The notes under the pieces were generated by a model. That model was given only the letters and a program-made list of their open reading frames with translations, searched no databases and was not told the origin of the DNA. A DNA stretch of 64,000 bases from Phymatolithon calcareum (Eukaryota > Rhodophyta > Florideophyceae > Hapalidiales): contig OZ345372.1 of NCBI GenBank assembly GCA_977006965.1, forward strand, positions 1,550,001-1,614,000, in the 5' to 3' direction. Below are positions 50,591 to 60,846 of this stretch, one piece after another (position 1 is the first letter of the stretch; every line of letters starts with the position of its first letter). A program made the translations under genes and the position numbers.

Positions 50591-51844
50591 TCAGTCCCTA
50601 CGCCGTAGATGTTCCAAAAGCTCTTTCTTCTGTTTCTCAAGCGCCGGCGTCTGTTCACTATAGACGTCCTCAAAAAGCCACTCAGGCTCTACCTTCGCTT
50701 CCTCCTCGACAGCGGCGATCGTTTCCACAATTTTCTTTCGCTCCTCTTTTTCATAATCTGAAATCTCATTCTCTGTACAAAAGTCTCCCTCCACGCAAAA
50801 CGCGCAAATCCGCCGCACAGGATCTGGGACACTGGCGCCAAGCGCTGCATCCCTGTAGCTGGTCGCGTCATCAGACGTGCTATGATTTCCACTGCGCACA
50901 CTCATCATTTCAACAAGCACAGGTGTTTGGTCCTCCACAACGATTTTTCGCGCAGCTCTCACTGCAACAAAACTGGCAAGAGCATCTGTCCCATCGACAC
51001 GGAACGCTGGAATACCGTATCCTGAAACGGCGCGACCCGCGACACCGTCGCATCGCATTTGCTGCACCGCGGGGGTTGAGATTGCGAACCCGTTGTTCCG
51101 CACAAGGAAAAGAACGGGCGCTCCAAGAACGGCGGCCATATTTAGCGCAGAGTGAGCGTCACCCGTCGATGAACCACCGTCACCGAAAAAAGTGGTTGCA
51201 ATACGTGATGAACCACGCAATGCATAAGCGGCACCAACTGCATTGGGCGCCTGGGTTGCAACTGTGGAAGAGACCATTTGGAAATGATGGTCGGGATCAC
51301 CGTAGTGGATTGGCATTTGTGTGCCGCGCGAGGTGCTCCGACCGGAACCGATGTTCACACGCAGAAGCGGCAGATATGGGTTTTTGTCGGCGATGCGGAG
51401 ACGGTATTGAAGAAGCCCGCCCTCTCGGTACTGGCTGAACACCTCGTCAGTTGGATGTAGGGCGGCGGCCGCGCCGATGATGGCAGCTTCTTCGCCCGTG
51501 GCAGCTGCATAGAAGGGAATGCGGCCTTGTTTTTGCGCGAGGAGAGAGATGTCGTCAAATGCACGAAGGGAGATCATCATCTTGGCCATTGCGGTACACA
51601 GGTTTGGGGAAACATCGTTTGTGGATAGAAGTTTTTGTGCGGCGGACGGGGAGAGACGACCAGAAGGCGGGAGAAGGCGGAAAGTGGGTAGTACTTCGTC
51701 TGGGTTGAAATTGTATCGGCGGAGGTCGGAGACGAAGGGAGAGGTAGGGGCACCCGGGAAAGAGTAGGTGGAGGAGGTGGCATGTTGCCGAACTGGATGT
51801 GAGGAAAATCTTTTGGCGAAGCGGAAGAGACGATAGTGGTGCAT
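50591..51844 (-). CDS. BCKDHA: Branched-chain 2-oxoacid dehydrogenase E1 alpha subunit, mitochondrial
   Basis: Thiamine-diphosphate-dependent subunit of the mitochondrial complex that decarboxylates the keto acids of leucine, isoleucine and valine. The 417-residue single-exon protein starts MHHYRLFRFAKRFSSHPVRQ, a basic, acid-free presequence fitting mitochondrial import. YREGGLLQYR (139-148) matches the active-site helix; the ThDP motif runs from GDGGSSTGDAH (221-231) to the paired Asn 250-251; and SGNHSTSDDATSYR (318-331) is the phosphorylation loop with serines equivalent to those modified by BCKDH kinase in animals. This loop separates it from pyruvate dehydrogenase E1 alpha. The C-terminus (EWLFEDVYSEQTPALEKQ) is also family-typical. 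The frame is intact. Confidence 0.95.
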   Translation of the reverse strand: MHHYRLFRFAKRFSSHPVRQHATSSTYSFPGAPTSPFVSDLRRYNFNPDEVLPTFRLLPPSGRLSPSAAQKLLSTNDVSPNLCTAMAKMMISLRAFDDISLLAQKQGRIPFYAAATGEEAAIIGAAAALHPTDEVFSQYREGGLLQYRLRIADKNPYLPLLRVNIGSGRSTSRGTQMPIHYGDPDHHFQMVSSTVATQAPNAVGAAYALRGSSRIATTFFGDGGSSTGDAHSALNMAAVLGAPVLFLVRNNGFAISTPAVQQMRCDGVAGRAVSGYGIPAFRVDGTDALASFVAVRAARKIVVEDQTPVLVEMMSVRSGNHSTSDDATSYRDAALGASVPDPVRRICAFCVEGDFCTENEISDYEKEERKKIVETIAAVEEEAKVEPEWLFEDVYSEQTPALEKQKKELLEHLRRRD

Positions 51845-52842
51845 ATTTGGTTGTCAATCCGGTCGCCATCTCGAATAATCTCGGTTATTGAAATGCACCT
51901 GCAGATTGGAACGGATCTGATTTGCTGGCGAACTATTATGAAAAATAAGTCATGGTTTTTTAGGACGATGCTCACTGCTACATCACTAAAGACAACGCAA
52001 CGTGTTGTTGAATGCTTTATTTTAGTCCTAATTAGTGCAGGTTACAGCATATTTGGTTTTGTCAAAAATTAGACATTTCAGAAAGTTAATAAGGAGGGCA
52101 CCACAGCGCATTGAATCTGAGACTCTTATCTCTGAGCTCAAGTCAAGAGAACTATCGTGTATCGAAATATGGACGGACTGCAACAGGACGGCAGTGGAGG
52201 GGAAATATCACCAGAATTTGTCTGCATTCAGAAACTGTTACGAAGGTATCTCTATGGTTCGGGATGGAAGGTGATCCATTGCAAAAATGAAGGAATTCAA
52301 GCCGCCTCAATGGCCGAACCTTGAGCCTCGATACGGCAAGTCCCCGGATATCCTCATGATCCACGGATATGCGACCGAGTATGCCTATACATCGATCTCG
52401 ACTGCTTCGAAACAGCGCGTTCCCATTTGCAACGAAGATGGTGACACTCTCAACATCTATCGGGTCATCTAATTCCATTTTGCACAGCGGGTACTTTTGA
52501 GCTCCGCGGCGAAGAATCTATCGTGGAATCAATGCTAGCAGCGGGCGCTGTTTTCTCTTCATTTTGCGCTGAAGCGTATGCGTCCGTCCACGCGCTTCAG
52601 GGAGACTATCAATTATATCGATTTCGCGCGGAAGTACCGTTTTAGGGTAGCATGGTCGGTAGCGCCTGTGTTGCCTATCAATACGCAGACATATCGCACC
52701 TTCTTCAGCTGCGCTTGTCTTCGCAAAGTCAATACAGAGGTATTTCAGTCGGCAGGTTTCATGGAGTCCAGACCATGCAAGTCTGAATTTCAGCTGGAAG
52801 AGACCCAAGTATACTAGGACCCGGATTTTTTCCATTGTTGGT

Positions 52843-52932
52843 ATTCCACGTCATGATTCACGCACAGCAGAATCCGTAGAGAGGCTGTTCACGCGTGCGC
52901 GCGGATGTATATGGGAGTTATGCCGAAACTAG
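52843..52932 (+). pseudogene. Possible hAT dimerisation-domain scrap
   Basis: The frame reads IPRHDSRTAESVERLFTRAR before a stop at 52930. S-x-AESVERLF-RAR is the pattern at the start of the hAT C-terminal dimerisation domain. Only about 30 codons survive and no element ends were found, so this is a weak call. Confidence 0.35.
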
Positions 52933-53598
52933 TATCTTATGGAGTAACTCATGTAACATGAGGTGTGCACGGAAGCCATTTCGATATAGAGCCCCTCAAG
53001 AGTCCTGAGAAACAGGCATTCAATGTGCGGTGGGACTTCTTGCAATCGATTCTGTTGTCGCATTAAGAAATGCCTCCAAGGACGGAAGAAGAACGATCTA
53101 TCGTAAAAATACCCGCCAGAAAAAGGCCAGTCACCATGCCAACACGCCTGGACGATAGGAACATCACAGAAAGAAGTGTAGAAGTAGTTTTTTATTTTAG
53201 AATTTATTAAGCGCCTTCGAAAAAACTCATGAGACTGCAACGGAGATGCATGTCAGCTGCTACGCTCCTTGTAGCTCATCTGTGCAATCCAGGGTTAATG
53301 TCGTAGCCCTAGGTACAAAAACCCTCCTCCTGACGGATTAAGGAGTGTAGAAGTGCAGCAGCTGTTCATGAGTTCATGGAGGCTCTATGACCTCATGAAT
53401 AGCTGTGCTCGAAGAAAAGCTCCTGGAATCTTGCAACTGTGTATGCATTGGAAAGGCCGTATCCATCACGGAACCGTTGTGAATATGACCCGCACACCTG
53501 CGTGTCAACCGGAAGGGACTGTACGCGACAGTTGGTATCATAGCCTCTAGTGGAAGTAAAAAGTTCTGTATAGGGAATTTTCCCCGCCTCTTTTCTAG

Positions 53599-53748
53599 TT
53601 TTTTGGAATAGCGAAAGCAACTTTACAGCATCCTACGGGGGAGAAGACTATCGCGCTCCGATGCTTTGGGTGCAAATGCTTTCTACCCTTTGAGGAACGC
53701 CGCAAGTGCCCAGAGTGTGAAAAAGGTAGTGTGAAGATGACAGACTAA
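53599..53748 (+). CDS. Zinc-ribbon-like C-terminal fragment, partial
   Basis: An open frame of 49 codons without its own ATG ends TAA at 53746. It contains RCFGCKCFLPFEERRKCPEC, i.e. a CxxC pair, 13 residues, and a second CxxC pair, the spacing of a zinc ribbon. The frame opens just after TTTTCTAG and GGAATAG sequences that could be splice acceptors, so it might be a last exon. No upstream exon could be identified, and chance or a transposon relic remain possible. Confidence 0.25.
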   Translation, partial: FFGIAKATLQHPTGEKTIALRCFGCKCFLPFEERRKCPECEKGSVKMTD

Positions 53749-56255
53749 CACGGACAGCAAGAATAATTTCCGGCTGGAAATCTTTACTGGCTGTGCTTCC
53801 AAGCCCCTGGGATGCAGTTGAGGGACTACGATTTTGGTTTAGCGGCTGAAAGTCCAGAAACATTGCCCATGTAGCAGTAGGGAATTTCCGACTTGTTTTA
53901 GTACTTGGTTCGAACAACTCTGTCGGCCCGTAATTTGCCCGTAATAGGGACAGGATGAAATTCTTCTCCAATTCACTGCGCCTTCTTAGAAAATGAGGCC
54001 ACTGACGAGCTTGTGCGACAGGGAATTTTGGAGCATCAAGCTTTTTGATGATGATGATTGCTATATTCCCCTGAGAGGCTAGCACATCTAGAAGGCTTCA
54101 TTTGATTCGGAGGTGTTTGCTAAGGCCGATTCGATATCTTGGTCTGCAAGCTATACCGCTCACATTTGAAGCGGTACGATCCATTACCAAATCTCCCTGC
54201 AGAGCCATACCACTGGCCATAATGACGCTCCCTGAATATTTGCGCATCTCAAAGAGACGTGTCGAAGTGATACGCCACCAGCTCATAACGAATTGTTGTC
54301 CGATTGCTGCAGACTTTCACCATGGTTGCGACAAGAATGAATTAGTGCTCTACGACCAAGTGTGCAAATTGAGCCTGCTTGATATCAAGGAAACTGTGGA
54401 GCATCAGATGTTACGCTGTGTGAGTCGGATTGTTTCTCGGCGACATTTCTTTGGAATAATACGGAGAAAAACGATAGGAGTTATATCATGGTGAAACCGG
54501 TAGAGAACTAACGTCTTCTGGAAGAAAGACACTGATCCAGTGTGCAAGATGTGCTCGCAAGATGTGAAAGAGACCATGGGAGATTTGATACAATACAGTT
54601 ATGGTCGAACTGTATCGCGACGCCAATAAAACGCCCGCCATAAATCTACATAGATCTTTGTCTGGAGCAATCCGTCGGCATACGCACATCTCCGGAAAAA
54701 TAAAAATAAGATCGCGGAAATTTCAAATGTCAAATCGCTTGACAAACTATGTTTGGGGCACACGGACAACATTGACCTCAAATAGGCTAAGAGCAAAATG
54801 AGGTGAGTAACCTGCAGACACCGATACCGGTGGCTAGCCGCTCTAGAATTACTTTGTACGATTGTGTCATAAAGTAGTCGATATGGCAATGAAATGCCGC
54901 GGCCATATGCTTTAAAATCAAATAACTGGTCACGGCCATCTGTAACTGATATAGTTCATGCTAATTGCAAACGACGTGGGTCACTCTTCATAGCGCGAGC
55001 ATAGGGCAAAAAGGAACTGTGCGCACTACCTGGGCGAAGGCTGAGTCCACGGAGGGACAATTGGTGGAACAGGGGGCACCAGCGTAGACCCGTACGCCGT
55101 GCCATGATTCACTGGGCACGGACAAATAGCCAATACGGCGTTCAATATAGATGGACGAGAGACTGGTCACTATGGACGACGAGAGGCGTGAATGCAGGTT
55201 CCATGGATTGTAAGAAGGCTAGTTCAACCTTCCTGAAATGAATAACGTGGCCTCGTTCCTAGCAGGATAGTCGATTGAGTCGAGATACTAAGACATAAAC
55301 ATAACAGCAATAACTGTGTATTTATGTACTCTTATTTGGTATGCATCAAGAAACTGGACTCGCAGATTTCGATACATCGGGATTGTTGAAATACAAAAAG
55401 ACATGTGAACAATGGCGAAAAAAGTGCATTCTATGGATAAGGATGCAGTCGACTGAAACGGGGAAACGTGAAGAATTTGAAATCTTCCATTTTATCACCT
55501 TCGCTGACTTGCAGGAACGTGAACGAGTGTCTTCGACTCACAATGTGTTATCCTCGTGCTCACGACTGGAGGAGAAAGCTTGTTTGAAGGGAATGGAGAA
55601 TTGATGTTCACATAACTCTGTCCACTATGCCAATATCTCATGGGACGATGGGTCTCTTCGTTCCCCTCGAGGTCCCATTTTGAGAGATCAGAGGTGGAAT
55701 TGCAGGTCGCCAGATCGTACTGTTTTTTCCACTTGAATGTCAAGATTAGACAATGTCTACAGCTATGTTGGTTTGGGCTAGTTTCACTGTATTGTGTTCT
55801 GTACTCCCCCCCCCCCCGATCTGAGGTTTGCAGCATTCCGATGGCCTATGTATTTTCCAGTCTATTCCACGGATGTACAGAATAAGAGCCGCTTGTCCAG
55901 AGCGTCTGCACATGCGCAAATTGCTGCACTGACACTCAGAGCTTTTTCTTCTTGTGCAGCTTTCACGGGAATCCTGAAGTGATCAATGCGTACGGAGGGA
56001 TGCGAACAGTTGGTCTTGTGCCACATGATATCAGATATTCAAGGTGTCTTTATCAACGCGTAGTGTGTTTGTCATTTGCACAGGATGCATTGGCTGCCAG
56101 TAATGTGCGCACTTGCTCCTTTCGAATCCGCCACCGTCCTATTCACACACATTTCTAATTGGTCCAGATGCACTGATGATTCGACTCCACTTTGAAAAAC
56201 CACACACCAACTTCGCCCCCTTCATTCCCTTTGTATATCAGTCTCTCGTCTCAGC

Positions 56256-56575
56256 ATGACCGCAACAATCCTCTCGACCACCTCAACAAGGAACGTGAGT
56301 GCGAATGATTTCCAATTCCAATTTGCACGCGATATTATTAGACTTCACTAGGTTTTGTAAATGGAAATAATATTTCGCACTATCGCACTATGGTACCCTA
56401 CTAAGTCGTCCCATCACTGGACGACGTGCTGCGCGCCAGACGTGAGGCGCTGGAATGGGCTTGGGCGCATTCTGCGAATGGAAGGGCGCTGAACGATTCG
56501 CCATTGATCCTCCAGTGCGTCAACCACGCCCTGGAATCACTCTTTGATGACTTGCACGCAATAGAAACGAACTAA
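56256..56575 (+). CDS. Possible small spliced gene, about 70 residues
   Basis: A plausible two-exon gene: an ATG at 56256 (MTATILSTTSTRN) followed by a second exon whose open frame reads LDDVLRARREALEWAWAHSA and ends ESLFDDLHAIETN with TAA at 56573-56575. The reading join(56256..56298, 56406..56575) keeps the frame, using donor GTGCGA and acceptor CTAAG; the better-looking donor GTGAGT four bases earlier would break the frame with this acceptor. The second exon is strongly protein-like and helical. I recognise no family. Exon limits are uncertain. It lies 439 bp upstream of the SSADH start on the same strand. Confidence 0.4.
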
Positions 56576-57014
56576 TTGCTCTCAGTGCGGCAAGGATGGG
56601 ATTCGATGAAGAATAATTGGAAGCGCGGCGAACAGCACCTGAGGGAAATGCTTCATTCAGTAGGATACAAGGCAGCCGATTGGCAGAAACGAACATACAC
56701 CATACAAGACAAATTAGCAAATATGCAACTTTATTAGCAAACGCACTGAAGTTACATAAGTTGTATCTGAGTTCTAATGACTGTATGCTGCCACCAAGTT
56801 GCTCTTCTGCACAATCTCCGTCTTCCTCAACACATTGCCCATCCGTTCCACCTCATTTTGGGTACTCCTGAAGGTTACCAGTGCCTCAATCCGGGAGCAA
56901 CTTGCAGAATCCAACGCTTCGAAGTCGTGTCCGCAATGCTCCCAATCCGTTGACCACGTCATCGACCCACCATATGAGCTCCGGAACCGCATAAATACCG
57001 CCATCGAATCGACA

Positions 57015-58652
57015 ATGCCTCTCCATGTCTTCCCAAGCTCACACCACGCATTCCTGCGCACCACTCAACTCGTCTCATTCAAGCGCATATCTACTCGCCG
57101 CACTCTGATTTGCGCAATGACCCCAGGAGTACCTGCAGTGTCTCAAAATGGAAAGTCAGTCACCCCAATCCCACCGTTAAAACTCGAAGATCCTTCCCTG
57201 CTTCAGACCACCTCCTTCGTGAACGGGTCCTTCACAACTCCGACCGCATCTCCCGATCTCCCCGTTTTCAACCCGTATGACGGTTCGCGTATCGCCCATT
57301 TGCACAGCGCCTCTGACGCACACATCAAAGCCGCGCTTTCCAGCTCATCTTCCGGCCTGCACATCTGGCGAACGACTCCCACACTCGAACGCAGTGCCGC
57401 TCTGCATCGTCTATTAACCTTATTGAACGCAAATGCCAATGACATTGCCTCCATAATCGTCGCTGAGAATGGCAAACCAAAAGCAGAAGCCCTCGGCGAG
57501 GTCGCCTATGCCGCCTCCTACGTCGCGCAGGTGCGTGCCGCAGCATACACATCTTCACATGGGACCCGTTGCGCTGAGATGGATTCGGACACGCTATCCA
57601 TGGTGCTACGCGAACCGATCGGCGTTGTACTTGCGGTCACGCCATGGAATTTCCCGCTTGCAATGCTGGCGCGTAAACTTGCCCCCGCGCTCGCGGCCGG
57701 TTGCGCCATGATCGCCAAGCCGAGCGAACAGACGCCGCTAGTCGCACTTGCTCTAGCGGAACTTGTGAAGCGTGCTGCGATTCCCGATGGTGTTTTCAAT
57801 GTATTGGTCAGTGCCGAGTCGAAGCGAGTGTGTGATGAAGTACTGGCCCATAAGGATGTTCGTATGGTAAGCTTTACCGGGTCGACCAGGGTCGGACGTG
57901 CGCTTTCTGAAATGGCGGCAAAACGGCTGCAACGCACGGCGATGGAGTTGGGAGGACTCGCTCCCTTTATTGTTTGCGATGATGCGGACGTCCACGCTGC
58001 AGTTGAGGGCCTTTTCAAGAACAAGTTTCGCAACGGGGGACAGAGCTGCGTGTGCGCGAATCGCGTGTATGTACATGAGAGAGTTTTCGAGGAGTTTGTT
58101 GACCTTTTCAAGTCGAAAATGCAAAAAGAGGTTGTGCTGGGTGACGGGAATAAACCGGGTACCACGGTTGGTCCGCTCATTAACCGGGACGCGGTGGTGC
58201 GTGTGCGCGGCCAGGTGAAGAACGCTGTGGAACTTGGGGCGCGCATTTTTTACGAGGGGGCTATTCCGTCCGGTGAAGATCCTGGCGCGTTCTGTCCTCC
58301 GACTCTTCTGGTTGATGTGCCGGACGCGGCTGATGTGATGCGATTGGAAACCTTTGGACCCGTAGTCGCCGTGCAGAGGTTTACGGATGTGGAAACTGTT
58401 GTTAAAAAGGCGAATGATACAGAGATGGGACTTGCGGCATACGTGTATTCCCAAAGTTTGCAGAAGGCAAACTCTGTTGCTCGTGCGTTGCAGGCCGGTA
58501 TGGTTGGTGTGAATTCCGTGGCAATCAGCGAATGCAGAACTTGTTTTGGTGGCGTGAAACAGAGTGGATCAGGAAGAGAAGGGAGCGAATTCGGACTCGA
58601 AGACTACACCGAGATGAAGTATGTGCTCATGAAGCACGGGGGCCCTGAGTGA
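57015..58652 (+). CDS. SSADH: Succinate-semialdehyde dehydrogenase (ALDH5 family)
   Basis: Oxidises succinate semialdehyde to succinate with NAD(P), the last step of GABA degradation. I start at the ATG at 57015 (545 residues). The frame is open 72 codons further upstream, but the region after this ATG (MPLHVFPSSHHAFLRTTQLV, then FKRISTRRTL) is a good mitochondrial presequence and the upstream part is not. VTPWNFPLAM is the cofactor-loop motif, SFTGSTRVG the NAD-binding motif, MELGGLAPFIV (Glu about 311) the general base with the Leu typical of SSADH, and FRNGGQSCVCAN holds the nucleophile Cys 345 with a second Cys at 347, the pair that forms a redox switch in human ALDH5A1. ETFGPVVAV completes the family signatures. 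The frame is intact. Confidence 0.92.
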   Translation: MPLHVFPSSHHAFLRTTQLVSFKRISTRRTLICAMTPGVPAVSQNGKSVTPIPPLKLEDPSLLQTTSFVNGSFTTPTASPDLPVFNPYDGSRIAHLHSASDAHIKAALSSSSSGLHIWRTTPTLERSAALHRLLTLLNANANDIASIIVAENGKPKAEALGEVAYAASYVAQVRAAAYTSSHGTRCAEMDSDTLSMVLREPIGVVLAVTPWNFPLAMLARKLAPALAAGCAMIAKPSEQTPLVALALAELVKRAAIPDGVFNVLVSAESKRVCDEVLAHKDVRMVSFTGSTRVGRALSEMAAKRLQRTAMELGGLAPFIVCDDADVHAAVEGLFKNKFRNGGQSCVCANRVYVHERVFEEFVDLFKSKMQKEVVLGDGNKPGTTVGPLINRDAVVRVRGQVKNAVELGARIFYEGAIPSGEDPGAFCPPTLLVDVPDAADVMRLETFGPVVAVQRFTDVETVVKKANDTEMGLAAYVYSQSLQKANSVARALQAGMVGVNSVAISECRTCFGGVKQSGSGREGSEFGLEDYTEMKYVLMKHGGPE

Positions 58653-59075
58653 AGTTTTCGAAGAGATGGCCGTTGATTACGAGACGGTCAAATAGCCATA
58701 TAAGGGAATGTAAATTGAAATTCATCGTGGTGATAAAATCGAGGTGACGTTCGTCATTTCATTCACTCAGGGGACCAGAGGTGAGTTTTTGGGGATCACC
58801 GAATCGTGGAACACCCACATAAGAAACTCTTCACCGGACAGAATCAAGCCAAGTTTTCTTAGCACTCGGAAAGTTGTCCCGAGCGTCAGAAGATGCGATG
58901 GTAATTTTTTTAAAAAAAATCGACTCTTCTTTCTTCTTCGTCATCTCTCGGGGGCTATGTTTCCTAATCAACGGTCAAGAGAGCTCACTTAGTGATATGA
59001 CCTTGGAGTCCTCCATAAAAAGAATCACGGCACTCACTACAGTTCGAATCGTCACGAGAATACAATAGACTTGGT
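58653..59075. other. Spacer downstream of SSADH
   Basis: About 420 bp between the SSADH stop and the decayed hAT sequence. No gene is visible. The termini of the hAT copy at 59076-60342 were not located here. Confidence 0.4.
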
Positions 59076-60342
59076 CTATAGAATTGGAAGAGATATTATG
59101 CTGGGCCTGTCACAAGGGTCAAGTTGCAGTGACATTCTCCATGTTCCGCTGGTTGTACCAGCACGTGCAACGAGACTGAACGGAACTGGGCTTATCATGG
59201 GGCTGCCTTCGTTTGCTTCGCGCCAAAAGGTCAGCGCATCACCGGGCTCACCGCGCCCGTTCGTCAAACGCACAGTCAGCATATTATTGTGGAAAGGGCT
59301 GAACACAATTGTCAACTTTGCCTTATTTTCGGCGATCTTATGGTCCAGCTCAACCGCCTCCCGAGCAACAGCTTGTCTCATGAGTTTGTAATATTGCTCT
59401 TTCTCTCCCTATATACAGTCAAGAAAATCAAACGCACGTTCATTAATGTCGAGCACTGAAGAAACGTGGAACAGAAGACACGTCCGGGCACGTTTGTTTC
59501 ATCATTCGGCTCGCACGGGGCTTTCTTCACCGGAAAACGATTTCCACTTCGCCGTGTCTTCGTCGACGGGCTGCCAAATTCGGTCGAGGCTGGCGGAAAC
59601 TCGGTCAGCGAAACGAGTCGCGAGAAGTTTGGCCTTCGACTATTCTCACCTCATATTGTCGCGCTCTTCATCTGCCTCAGAGCTGCTTCTAAGCGTTGAT
59701 AGAACCATGCAAGCCAGGCTCATCCACTTCTATATCGTCCAGGTGATTGTTGCCACCGCCACCAGCGCTTATAGAGCTTCTTCTTACCGACATTGTACCC
59801 GCCATGCAAACCAGCGTTTCATGCAACTCGCCCAATAGGAACGGTGAAGGAGAGAGAGTGACCTTTCTGTCAGCCTCGAGCGGCCGCCTGACTCGCCGCA
59901 CCTCCCTCAGCAAGATTGCAAGCTCAGAGAGTGCGTTCTTCTGCTCCGACAAGAGTTGTGGAAGATCGCATGGGTCAATATTCAACACTTGGGTGACGGA
60001 TGCGATTGTCTCTGCGAGCATTAGGTATGCATGCATTGAAGCGAGTCTCGAGTGCCATCGGGTTTATATGTCATGCTTCAACATCTGGATGCGATCGGCG
60101 TTATGCCCGCCTCCAACTACTTCTTGAAATGTACTTCTGCGGGTTTAGAATGTTGGTCGAAGTAAAGTTGCTACCCTGTTGACAGTGTCGAGGAACATTT
60201 GCCAGGAAGATCCCACGGTGAAGACGTCCTTAACGACCAGCGCAAGCGTGTGCATGACGCAGCGCACAGAACCAACAAAATTTGTGCGCTGATCCGAAGC
60301 GAGTGGTGCAGCAGGCTCATTCTCCGTGGTCGCGGAGAACAC
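59076..60342 (-). pseudogene. hAT transposase, decayed, minus strand
   Basis: One frame (60342 to 59689) reads FVGSVRCVMHTLALVVKDVF, then after a TAA (60145) ADRIQMLKHDI, then after a second TAA (60064) TRWHSRLASMHAYLMLAETI and EQKNALSELAILLREVRRV. RC-x-HTL-L-V-D and D-x-TRW-S-x-x-M are hallmark hAT transposase motifs, with the helical segment that follows. In another frame (59381-59076) VELDHKIAENKAKL and GDALTFWREANEGSP give the approach to the C-terminal dimerisation domain. Between them sit GTAAGA and GTGAGA sequences that look like splice donors, but the stops argue for decay. Element ends were not found. Confidence 0.7.
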
Positions 60343-60846
60343 GCGAATGTTGGGTTACCAAAAAAAGAAGGTTCTGCTTAAGCATCTCCTGCATGATGAA
60401 ACGCAATTTCCTCGCATTTTTCGAAGCGCTACCAATTTTAAGCTCCGAAATTGGCACGCTGCGGAAGAACCATGTCCTGCTGATGCAAAAGAAAGGCAAA
60501 GCTCCCCTGCTCGTCTTCGAGCGGACTTGGCGGAGCTCTCATTTTTGGTACATCTACATGTGGGAACTGCTTCTCCCTGACAGGCAGGGATAACCCATTG
60601 GCTTGATGTCACTGACGACAATGCTCATGGGCAATGTGCACTTGTTTAAGTCAGAAAATTGATATCGTCAATCCACCCTCTCGTATTTCAAAACTTGAGA
60701 TTTATCGGGACACAGTAAAATAATTTTATTGTGATTCTCCCGCGCATCGCAATACTTCGTGGAGCATTTCTCGTCCTTATTGGCGGAAATGCGCCCGAAC
60801 TGAGAAGGCTTGGGGTGATTCGGTGCACCGTGTGCAAAGCTACAAG

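Larger units (their letters stand above)
51845..56255. other. Long spacer without a clear host gene
   Basis: About 4.4 kb. It includes a possible hAT dimerisation-domain scrap (52843-52932) and a zinc-ribbon-like open frame (53599-53748), both listed separately, a run of 13 cytosines at about 55807, and an imperfect hairpin near 53357-53405. The larger frames at 53648-54085 (-) and 54102-54494 (+) have no recognisable motif. Confidence 0.45.

Noticed and set aside
55807-55819. Poly-C run as a possible functional element
   Set aside because: A simple homopolymer of 13 bases with no associated structure; possibly also an assembly-sensitive site.
56799-57014. 72-codon N-terminal extension of SSADH
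   Set aside because: The extension has no targeting character and is preceded by the end of another candidate gene; the ATG at 57015 gives a good presequence and normal length.
58970-60230. Reading the 59-60 kb region as an intact multi-exon host gene
   Set aside because: Although splice-like sites can join the frames, the RC-HTL and D-TRW motifs identify it as a hAT transposase, and two in-frame stops lie in its core.
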